NCBI GenBank assembly: GCA_036519575.1
Contig: DATDKZ010000247.1
Coordinates: 1 to 13,307, forward strand
Direction of reading: 5' to 3'
DNA: 13,307 nt
Origin: AC-69 sp036519575
Lineage (GTDB): Bacteria > Actinomycetota > UBA4738 > HRBIN12
In this document: positions 6,438 to 12,536 of the stretch, in pieces
Layout: each line of letters starts with the position of its first letter
How positions within the stretch are numbered: the stretch's first letter is position 1
Notes under the pieces: generated by a model
What the model was told of the DNA's origin: nothing
The model's input: only the letters and a program-made list of their open reading frames with translations
The model's database searches: none
Translations under genes and position numbers: made by a program

Positions 6438-7619
6438 ATGGCAGAAGGCGACGAACCGTACCCGGTTGGGCCCTCCCCCGAGGATGCGGGGGCGGATGCT
6501 CCCCTGCTCCGGGAGATCCAGCGCGTCCTGCTGTCGTCGACAGGCCCGGTGAACTGGGAGCTGGCCCGCCAGATCGGGATCGCCTCGGCCTCGTGGAGCG
6601 GAGAGGACCCGGCACCTACCGACGACGATCGACGGTCCTTCGAAGAAGCCGTCCGTCTCGCGGAGTTGAAGGTCCAGGGGTTCACGGGCCTGGAGCCGCC
6701 GCACGACCTTCCCAGGATCGATCCGGTTCGCCGGGGCCAGTGGGTCCAGGCCAACATCGAGGGGCTGAAGGCCGTGGTCGAGCCCGCCGCGTCGAAGCTC
6801 GCCGAGGCCGTGGGTCGGGCCCAGGGCGAGGCGCCGCTCGCGGAGACGGCCGGGTTCGCTCAGCAGATGGTCAAACAGCTCTCGCCGCTCCTGCTCGGGG
6901 CTCAGGTCGGCTCCGTCCTCGGCTACCTCGCGCAACATGTCCTTGGTCAGTACGACATCGCCCTCCCTCGTTCGGACTCCCCCGCGCTCCTGTTCGTGGT
7001 TCCCAACATCGCCGCCTTCGAGCGGGACTGGAGCTTGCCGCCCACGGACTTCCGGACGTGGGTGGCGCTCCATGAGGTCACGCACCGGTTCGAGTTCGCC
7101 CGGCCGTGGGCCCTCGGACGGTTCCGATCGCTGCTCGAGGACTTCCTCTCCACCGTGGAGCTCGACATCAAGGGCCTCCAAACGCGCCTGGAGTCCCTCG
7201 ACATGTCCGATCCCCAAGCCATGCAGGACATGCTTCAGGGCGAGGAGGGGCTGTTCGGCGCCGTTCTCGACCAGGAGCAGCGGCTCAAGCTTGGGAGGAT
7301 CCAGGCCTTCATGGCTTCGGCCGAGGGCTACGGCGACCACGTGACGCACGCGATCGGAAGGGAGCTCCTTTCCTCCTACGGGCGGATCGAGGAGGCCATG
7401 CGCCGGTACCGCGAGACCGAGCAGGGCGACCCGGTGTTCGAGCGGCTCCTGGGGATCGAGATGAAACGCGAGCAGTATCGGCTGGGCCGGGCGTTCTGCG
7501 ACAGGGTCGTGGAGCTGAGCGACGAGGCCACACTCGCGCGGATGTGGGACACATCGGAGTCCTTGCCGTCGCTCCCCGAGCTGGCTGAGCCCCGCCTCTG
7601 GCTGGCACGAACGGTCTAA
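6438..7619 (+). CDS. Zinc-dependent metalloprotease, DUF2342 / F420-associated type, 393 aa
   Basis: The zincin motif HEVTH (212-216, in ALHEVTHRFEF) supplies two zinc-binding histidines and the catalytic glutamate. A downstream glutamate in SAEGYGDHV (Glu296) is the likely third ligand, as in this mainly actinobacterial family. Databases often label it 'coenzyme F420 biosynthesis associated', mainly through co-occurrence; the true substrate is unknown. The protein is largely alpha-helical with no signal peptide, so it is probably cytoplasmic. The C-terminal ESLPSLPELAEPRLWLARTV fits the Pro-rich end I recall for the family. The start is the ATG at 6438. The frame is open further upstream, but that part is antisense to moaE, and TACAAT six bases before this ATG supports it. 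From memory the M. tuberculosis homologue is Rv3195, next to the PDZ and UPF0182 genes, which are also nearby here. Confidence 0.92.
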   Translation: MAEGDEPYPVGPSPEDAGADAPLLREIQRVLLSSTGPVNWELARQIGIASASWSGEDPAPTDDDRRSFEEAVRLAELKVQGFTGLEPPHDLPRIDPVRRGQWVQANIEGLKAVVEPAASKLAEAVGRAQGEAPLAETAGFAQQMVKQLSPLLLGAQVGSVLGYLAQHVLGQYDIALPRSDSPALLFVVPNIAAFERDWSLPPTDFRTWVALHEVTHRFEFARPWALGRFRSLLEDFLSTVELDIKGLQTRLESLDMSDPQAMQDMLQGEEGLFGAVLDQEQRLKLGRIQAFMASAEGYGDHVTHAIGRELLSSYGRIEEAMRRYRETEQGDPVFERLLGIEMKREQYRLGRAFCDRVVELSDEATLARMWDTSESLPSLPELAEPRLWLARTV

Positions 7620-7640
7620 TCGACGGAATTCGCTTCGTCA

Positions 7641-7787
7641 CACAGCGACATCGCTCAACCCGGGACCTTCGAAGGGGAACTACTCCTACCCCCGGTATTC
7701 GGGTTCCACCTGCGTGTTGGCTGAACACCCCGGGACCGCCCTCCAGGCGGCTGCGGCCCTTCGCCATCTCAATTCCGAGGACCGGAA
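7641..7787 (+). promoter_or_regulatory. Hairpin-rich leader upstream of the 107-aa membrane protein gene
   Basis: The roughly 200-nt gap before the next gene holds a dense set of inverted repeats on the plus strand: AGCG/CGCT (7644-7655), AACCCG (7657-7662) with CGGGTT (7700-7705), CCTTCGAAGG (7666-7675), GTGTT/AACAC (7714-7728), CCGCC/GGCGG (7736-7750) and TTCCG/CGGAA (7773-7787). The 9-mer CCCGGGACC occurs twice (7659-7667, 7729-7737), each time leading into a hairpin. I could not match it to a riboswitch class I know, and it contains no ATG before the gene start. It could be a cis-regulatory RNA, a small RNA, or chance pairing in GC-rich DNA. Confidence 0.4.
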
Positions 7788-7817
7788 GGTCGATAACGAG
7801 GTGGAGGAGGAAGGACG

Positions 7818-8141
7818 ATGAAGGAGCCTTGGCTTTCCATCCTGATGCCCTCGATGGTGCTCGGCTCGCTTTTCGCAGTGGCCATCGGCCTGCGGCTGCT
7901 CACGCGCGACCTCAGCCGACGCACTGGGGTGCGCTTCAACTCCCGGTTCGCCCTTCTCAACGGATACAGGGTGGTTTGGCTCGGCATCATCGCCTATCCG
8001 GTTCTGGCGCTGCGCTGGCTCTTCCGGCCGGCCAAGCGCGGCATGTCACTGGACTGGGGCGAGGAGACGACGGCGGCTGAAGAGAAGGCGATCATCGCCG
8101 AGAGCACGAGGCACTACCACTCCACGATCGGCCGGCGGTAG
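7818..8141 (+). CDS. Small membrane protein, 107 aa, unknown function
   Basis: I do not recognise a family. Two hydrophobic segments are visible, about residues 8-28 (ILMPSMVLGSLFAVAIGLRLL) and 48-70 (NGYRVVWLGIIAYPVLALRWLF), joined by a basic loop (TRDLSRRTGVRF). A polar C-terminal tail rich in Glu, Ala and Arg follows. The ATG has an unusually strong, extended purine ribosome site (GGAGGAGGAAGG, 7803-7814). Codon use matches the neighbours. The hairpin-rich leader above lies directly upstream. In the same frame beyond its TAG stop there is a short stretch resembling the end of the preceding metalloprotease (see findings). Confidence 0.8.
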   Translation: MKEPWLSILMPSMVLGSLFAVAIGLRLLTRDLSRRTGVRFNSRFALLNGYRVVWLGIIAYPVLALRWLFRPAKRGMSLDWGEETTAAEEKAIIAESTRHYHSTIGRR

Positions 8142-8253
8142 GAAGCCCGCACCCTTTCGGAGGAATCGCTCCCCTCGCTCCCCGAGCTCGAGGAGCCACC
8201 GTCTGTGTCGGCCGGATCTGGCGGGGCCCGCGCCCCCGGCCAATCACCTCCGA

Positions 8254-8259
8254 TATCCT
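8254..8259 (+). promoter_or_regulatory. Candidate -10 element of the 265-aa gene
   Basis: TATCCT lies nine bases before the ATG at 8269, and there is no Shine-Dalgarno in between. A start of transcription two or three bases before the ATG is plausible, giving a nearly leaderless mRNA. No -35 is evident. Confidence 0.35.
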
Positions 8260-8268
8260 TTCCGCCCG

Positions 8269-9066
8269 ATGACCGTCGGAGAGCTCGTCGCCGCCAGCGT
8301 CGTGGACCAGAGGGTCTACGACGCGGAAGGCGAACGGGGATCGAACGCCGTCTACCTCCTTGGCGTCCCGGGCCGGGCCCTGCCCTTCGTGTTGTACCGC
8401 GCTTGGAAGATCGGGACCGGTTCGGTCTCCGAGAGCGTGGACTTCTACGGACCGTCCGGGCGCCTCGTCCATCGCTGGGGGCCGGTGGTCCGCCGGATGC
8501 TCGGCACGATGGACCTGACGGAGGAACGTGACCTCATCGGGGATGCGGAGTTCGACGAGACGGGCATGTACGTCGTTTCGTTCGTGATCGACGACGAGAT
8601 CGTGGGCGAGATCGAGTGCCCGGTGTTCGTCCAACCGGCCCCGACCAAACTCCCAAAGGACATCGAGGACGGCCTGCGAGGCTCCGACGTCATCTGGGTG
8701 GGACCGGATCAGAACGGGAAGTCCAACGCGGTCCCCGTGTGGTTCGTGTACCGGAACGGGAGGATCTACGTTCTGTCGAAGAACGAGCCGGGCCCGGAGG
8801 AGCAGACCGTGCCCGGCATCCCCGGCGCGTCCGACGTCATCGTCGTGACCCGCTACAAGGCCACGAACCCCGAGCGGCGTGGCCGCGACGCCGCGCTACG
8901 AGAGTTCCACGCCACTGTACGGACGCTGGAGGGCCCGGAGTGGGAGGAGGCCGCGAAGCTCCTGGTGGACCGTCGCCGGAGCCGGCCCGGGCCCCCGGCC
9001 GAATGGATCCAGCGGTGGCGCGGATCGTGTGCCATCGCCGAGCTCACTCCGGTCATCCTGCTGTGA
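8269..9066 (+). CDS. Two-domain protein, beta-rich N-domain plus probable FMN/F420 split-barrel C-domain, 265 aa
   Basis: The C-terminal half (about 138-240) resembles the pyridoxamine-phosphate-oxidase-like split barrel: VPVWFVYRNGRIYVLSKNEP (155-174) matches the common pattern PVWF--dG-iyv-S, followed by a basic, helical end. The N-terminal half (about 1-122) is beta-rich (GMYVVSFVIDDEIVGEIECPVFVQ, 99-122) and looks like a small sandwich domain I cannot name. No signal peptide or membrane segment is seen. Third-position GC is high, so the frame is real. The start is the first ATG of the frame without a ribosome site. A GC-only hairpin begins one base after the stop. The split-barrel reading is inferred from a short motif, so substrate and cofactor are open. 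Its proximity to the F420-labelled metalloprotease is suggestive only. Confidence 0.82.
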   Translation: MTVGELVAASVVDQRVYDAEGERGSNAVYLLGVPGRALPFVLYRAWKIGTGSVSESVDFYGPSGRLVHRWGPVVRRMLGTMDLTEERDLIGDAEFDETGMYVVSFVIDDEIVGEIECPVFVQPAPTKLPKDIEDGLRGSDVIWVGPDQNGKSNAVPVWFVYRNGRIYVLSKNEPGPEEQTVPGIPGASDVIVVTRYKATNPERRGRDAALREFHATVRTLEGPEWEEAAKLLVDRRRSRPGPPAEWIQRWRGSCAIAELTPVILL

Positions 9067-9093
9067 GCCGGCGGCGGCTTCGCCGCCGCCGGC
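9067..9093. terminator. GC-rich hairpin between convergent genes
   Basis: A 12-bp perfect stem, GCCGGCGGCGGC (9067-9078) and GCCGCCGCCGGC (9082-9093), has a TTC loop. It begins immediately after the stop codon of the 265-aa gene and ends 14 bases before the stop of the convergent phosphatase-like gene. It can serve both strands. Neither side has a T tract, so it would be the U-less type of terminator proposed for actinobacteria, or an RNA 3'-end stabiliser. Confidence 0.6.
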
Positions 9094-9107
9094 CCTCCGA
9101 CGATCTT

Positions 9108-11303
9108 CTATGGGCCCGCGGCCAGGTCGGCAGCCTGCGAGAGCAATGCCTGCGCCTGACGGATCCAATTCGACGCGCTTGCGGGAAGACCCTGACCACC
9201 GAACGCCGCCGCGTCGAGAGCGTTTCGGATCTTGGTGGCCAGCGCGTCCCGCAGCGACGTCAGATCCTGGATCGAGTTCTCGATCGACTCGTACGTCGCG
9301 TCACCGGGTGCGTTGGATTCGAGGGCCCGGGTGGAGGCTACTAGGGTATCCATGCCGAACGAGCCGAACGGCGCATTCAGCTGCTTGTAGACGGGGATGA
9401 GCCGCCGAAGCACCCCCCTATGGGCGATGAGACCCTGCGGGAGCACCCGCTTGTCGAGCGCCTCGATCAGGACCCGCCCGTCGTGGACGTACGAATCCTC
9501 GAGTCCGACGAGCGTGAGGATCGTCGGTCGTAGATCCGTGTGGTCCGCCCATGTGGTGTCGTCCTGCCCGAGGTTGAGCACACCCGGCCCCACGATGCCC
9601 AGCCACGTCGCGGCGATCTCGGGATCGATGCTGCCGTGGTTCCAGGCGAAGGTTGAGTTGCTGGGGGGCGGAACGAAGACACACGGCAACGAGCAGTTCG
9701 CCGCACCCGCGAACAGGAAGTAGTCCGGGTCGGCGAACATCGTCAGGGTCGGCGTGCGTTGTGGGTCCGCCGTGATCATGTGAAGCGCCTTCATCTCGAC
9801 CGGATCCGCCAGGGCGACGCTCACGTCGTCCGTCGCCCCGGTGTACGGACTCACGGCCGTCAAGGCCCCCAAGGCTCGGGCGAAGGTTCTCGTAACGCCG
9901 GCCGTCCGAGACGGGTTGCCGGTGATGTAGATCGTCGGCGCCATGTCGGCGTGGACGGTGAACGGCGTGGTGATGCCCTGCTGCGTGGCGAGCTGCCCCG
10001 CCAGGTTCATGTTGATCTCGCCGATCGTGCTGTACGAGCAGGCCGTCGTGACGCCGTCGCATCCGCTGGGCGTGGGCTGGGAGCCGACGAAGTGATCGCC
10101 CTCCTCCACCGTGAACACGAAGAGGGTGTTGGACTTGTCGATGCCGTCGGCCGCCAGGCGGTCGAAGAATTCCTGGAACGCCTGGTCGTAGGCGTGCAGC
10201 TGCGCAACGTAGGGCGCCTGGCCGGGACCATCGGCGATGTGGATCTCGCCGGCAACGCCGTGCTCGTCATGGGCATCCGAGATGTAGCCGTACGTGATGG
10301 GGATGCCGGCCTCCTGCATCTGCGCGACGTACGACAGAGTCGTGCTGGCGAACAGCCCGTCGAACCCCGGGAACCCCGGCTGACCGAACTGGTCACCGAT
10401 GGGATCGCCCTCGAGGTCGTTCACGACGGCGCTCCCCCCGGTAATCGCCGGATTCACGTACTTGGCGCCGAAGAGCCCCTGGAATCCCGCGTACCCCCCC
10501 GGCTCGTCCGGCAGCAGATCGGCTCGAGCATTTGCGGCGTTCGCTGGATCGTCGCAGACGCCGCCGCCGGCACCACAGTGGATCGCGATGCCGACGAAGT
10601 CGGTCTGCGCAAGCGCGCGAGCGGCGGTTCCCGGGGGCGCCGCGTTCGACGCGACCGCCTCGTTCCACTCGGCGGATCCGTTCCCGAACACCTTCGTCAT
10701 GTCCCCGTTTGGGCCGGTGCCGGTGTTCTCCAGGACGACGTTGGCCAGCGCCGTTGCCCCGAAGTCGCAGCCCGCGCGGGTGTATGGAACCCAGGGCGCG
10801 GGCGTGTTCTTGGGGATGCCACTGTCCCCGGTCACCATGTTCGGAAGTGGGTCGGCCGGGGGGATCCCCGTGTCGTCCACGAGATCGGTCCAGTACTTGA
10901 ACGACGACGACGAGGCGGTCGAGCCGTCGGCTCGGAAGTACCGGTAGGAGTTGGACACGGCCTGTCCGTGACGGTCCGGGTAGACGCCCGTCAGCGAGGT
11001 CAGGATGCCGTTCGCCGTGTGTGAGATGAGGACCGTGTGGTCATTCGTGAGGAGCGTGCCGTTGTCTCTGATGAAGTTCAGGAGGTGCGGCATCTGCTCC
11101 AGGTCCGACGGGACGTTGGGATCGTCCCGGAGGAAATGCGTGTTGTCGAAGATGATCGAGATGACGTGCTGGATGTTGCCGCCGGGCGAGTTCAACTGAC
11201 AGTCATCTGCCGCCGCGATCCCGGCGGTGGTCGCGACACCGAGCAGCCCCGCGATGAGGGCCAACGCGGCCGCCAAGGGAGCAGACCTCGGACGCTTCTT
11301 CAT
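9108..11303 (-). CDS. Secreted alkaline-phosphatase-superfamily protein, 731 aa
   Basis: A Sec signal peptide is clear: MKKRPRS, a hydrophobic run (about 9-29), and a likely cut near AAA-DD (32/33). The mature part has alkaline-phosphatase/phosphodiesterase superfamily marks: IIFDNTHF near the start (Asp53, metal), SHTANGILTSLTGVYPDRHG (94-113, with the probable Ser/Thr nucleophile Ser94 or Thr96), YISDAHDEHG (340-349), VEEGDHFVG (Asp403-His404) and AWNHGSIDP (His556). The DH pair and the later His fit the usual metal-ligand order. Eight cysteines in the mature part (for example C243/C250, C415/C422, C537/C541) suggest disulfides. About 80 C-terminal residues look helical and lie outside the catalytic core. 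GGGGAGG precedes the ATG. A probable own promoter lies upstream. The substrate (phosphate mono- or diester, or other ester) cannot be told. Confidence 0.88.
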   Translation of the reverse strand: MKKRPRSAPLAAALALIAGLLGVATTAGIAAADDCQLNSPGGNIQHVISIIFDNTHFLRDDPNVPSDLEQMPHLLNFIRDNGTLLTNDHTVLISHTANGILTSLTGVYPDRHGQAVSNSYRYFRADGSTASSSSFKYWTDLVDDTGIPPADPLPNMVTGDSGIPKNTPAPWVPYTRAGCDFGATALANVVLENTGTGPNGDMTKVFGNGSAEWNEAVASNAAPPGTAARALAQTDFVGIAIHCGAGGGVCDDPANAANARADLLPDEPGGYAGFQGLFGAKYVNPAITGGSAVVNDLEGDPIGDQFGQPGFPGFDGLFASTTLSYVAQMQEAGIPITYGYISDAHDEHGVAGEIHIADGPGQAPYVAQLHAYDQAFQEFFDRLAADGIDKSNTLFVFTVEEGDHFVGSQPTPSGCDGVTTACSYSTIGEINMNLAGQLATQQGITTPFTVHADMAPTIYITGNPSRTAGVTRTFARALGALTAVSPYTGATDDVSVALADPVEMKALHMITADPQRTPTLTMFADPDYFLFAGAANCSLPCVFVPPPSNSTFAWNHGSIDPEIAATWLGIVGPGVLNLGQDDTTWADHTDLRPTILTLVGLEDSYVHDGRVLIEALDKRVLPQGLIAHRGVLRRLIPVYKQLNAPFGSFGMDTLVASTRALESNAPGDATYESIENSIQDLTSLRDALATKIRNALDAAAFGGQGLPASASNWIRQAQALLSQAADLAAGP

Positions 11304-11393
11304 GGGACCTCCCCTCGTGCTCCAAGGCGAGACAGGGAAGGACGAAGCGTGCCGGCTGCCCCTCCCCTCTCGGGGACCGGATGTTGCGATGAC

Positions 11394-11421
11394 CCTATAG
11401 CCGGGAGCCGAGAGGTTTCAA
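11394..11421 (-). promoter_or_regulatory. Candidate sigma-70 promoter of the phosphatase-like gene
   Basis: On the minus strand TTGAAA (11421-11416, 5 of 6 bases of TTGACA), a 16-base spacer and TATAGG (11399-11394) form the best two-part promoter in the window. It lies just beyond the end of aroF and would give a leader of about 85 nt. The -35 sits in an inverted repeat, GGTTT-C-AAACC (11414-11424), which could be a repressor site. Confidence 0.55.
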
Positions 11422-11427
11422 ACCACC

Positions 11428-12444
11428 TCAGACGAGCTGGCGGCCGAGCGCGAGCGCCAAGGCGTTCAGGTCCCTCGACAGCTCGAGCAGATCGGCCGGC
11501 GTGAGGGCCTGAGGTCCGTCGCACAGCGCGTCGCCGGGATCGTGGTGGACGTCGATCATCACGCCGTCGGCGCCCGCCGCGATCGCCGCACGGGCCATCG
11601 GAGCGACGAGCTCACGATGCCCCATGGCGTGCGACGGGTCCACGATCACGGGAAGATGACTCTCCTGCTGGGCAACCACCATCCCGCCGAGGTCGAGCGT
11701 GTTCCGGGTAGCGGTCTCGAACGTCCGGATGCCTCGCTCGCACAGGATGATCTCGGAGTTACCCCGCTGAGCGACGTACTCGGCCGCCATCAGCCACTCT
11801 TCGACGGTCGCGGAGAAGCCCCGCTTGAGAAGGACCGGCTTGCTCGTCGCGCCGACTTCCCTCAGCAGGGCGAAGTTCTGCATGTTGCGGGTGCCGACTT
11901 GGAGGGCGTCGGCCCACGACGAGATGAGCTCCACGTCCCGGGGCTCCATCACTTCGGTCACGACCGGTAGCCCTGTGTCCTCCCGGCATCTGGCCAGGAT
12001 CTCCAGGCCCCGCTCCCCCAGTCCCTGGAACGAGTACGGCGATGTGCGGGGCTTGTACGCACCGCCGCGCAGGATCGTTGCCCCCGCGGCCTTGGCTCCC
12101 CGAGCGGCGGCAAGCGCCTGCCCCTCACTCTCCACGGCGCACGGTCCGGCGATGATCGTGAACGTCTCGCGGCCCACCGCGGCGGGCCCCACCTTCACGG
12201 TCGTGGGCTGAGGGTGAAGCGCCCTGGCCACCATCTTGTAGGGCTTCCCCACCTGGATCAGGTGGTCCACGCCGGGGAAGTTGTCCAGGCCGAGGCCCAT
12301 GAACGATGCCGTGTCGCCGACCAGGCCGATGATCGTGTGCACCGCACCGCGCGAGACGAAGGCCTCCCCGCCAGCGTCGCGGACCTTCTCCGAGACGCGC
12401 TCGATGTCCGCCTGCGTCGCGTCCCTCTTCATCACCACGACCAT
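11428..12444 (-). CDS. aroF: 3-Deoxy-7-phosphoheptulonate (DAHP) synthase, type I-beta with N-terminal ACT-like domain, 338 aa
   Basis: It condenses phosphoenolpyruvate and erythrose 4-phosphate, the first step of the shikimate pathway to Phe, Tyr and Trp. The protein aligns end to end with my recollection of the 338-aa Thermotoga maritima enzyme. Residues 1-70 are the ferredoxin/ACT-like domain (MVVVMKRDATQADIERV) that mediates Tyr/Phe feedback there. The barrel carries IIAGPCAVES (97-106), RGGAYKPRTSPYSFQGLG (126-143), LLKRGF (205-210), ILCERGIRTFE (233-243), DPSHAMGHR (269-277) and IDVHHDP (297-303). Metal ligands would be Cys102, His272, Asp298 and Asp309; position 298 is Glu in T. maritima. 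The ATG has GGAGG at a 5-base spacing. An aromatic leader peptide and a terminator lie directly upstream, so it is probably controlled by attenuation as well as allostery. Confidence 0.97.
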   Translation of the reverse strand: MVVVMKRDATQADIERVSEKVRDAGGEAFVSRGAVHTIIGLVGDTASFMGLGLDNFPGVDHLIQVGKPYKMVARALHPQPTTVKVGPAAVGRETFTIIAGPCAVESEGQALAAARGAKAAGATILRGGAYKPRTSPYSFQGLGERGLEILARCREDTGLPVVTEVMEPRDVELISSWADALQVGTRNMQNFALLREVGATSKPVLLKRGFSATVEEWLMAAEYVAQRGNSEIILCERGIRTFETATRNTLDLGGMVVAQQESHLPVIVDPSHAMGHRELVAPMARAAIAAGADGVMIDVHHDPGDALCDGPQALTPADLLELSRDLNALALALGRQLV

Positions 12445-12452
12445 GGCAACCT

Positions 12453-12464
12453 CCGCATCAGGCG
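12453..12464 (-). repeat. 12-nt direct repeat, copy at the aroF ribosome site
   Basis: CGCCTGATGCGG occurs here, just before and running into the GGAGG of aroF. It occurs again at 12585-12596, across the start codon of the leader peptide. The two copies are 132 bases apart and in the same orientation. Both contain an ATG-CGG start. Confidence 0.7.
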
Positions 12465-12480
12465 GGCCGCCCGGGAGGAT

Positions 12481-12509
12481 GAGAAAACCCCGGGCACTTG
12501 GCCCGGGGT
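12481..12509 (-). terminator. Rho-independent terminator in the aroF leader (attenuator, segments 3:4)
   Basis: On the minus strand ACCCCGGGC, loop CAAGT and GCCCGGGGT form a 9-bp stem, with TTTTCTC as the U-rich tail (counting the A-U closing pair, the tail begins inside the final Ts). No minus-strand gene other than a 17-codon leader ORF lies upstream, while aroF starts 36 bases downstream. It is therefore best read as an attenuator and not as the end of a gene. Confidence 0.85.
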
Positions 12510-12536
12510 CCCCTGCGCTCCGTTCAGCTCAGGTGA

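Noticed and set aside
8177..8196. GCTCC/GGAGC inverted repeat after the 107-aa gene as a terminator
   Set aside because: Short stem, no T tract, and the palindrome arises within the stretch resembling the metalloprotease end.
9759..11024. Open frame of about 420 codons antisense to the phosphatase-like gene
   Set aside because: It is a mirror of GC-rich codons on the other strand. No domain, no ribosome site, and low-complexity Arg/Val/Asp content.
11363..11376. TCCCC-GAGA-GGGGA hairpin as a terminator for aroF
   Set aside because: Only five base pairs and no T tract on the minus strand. It also lies downstream of the phosphatase promoter, inside its leader.
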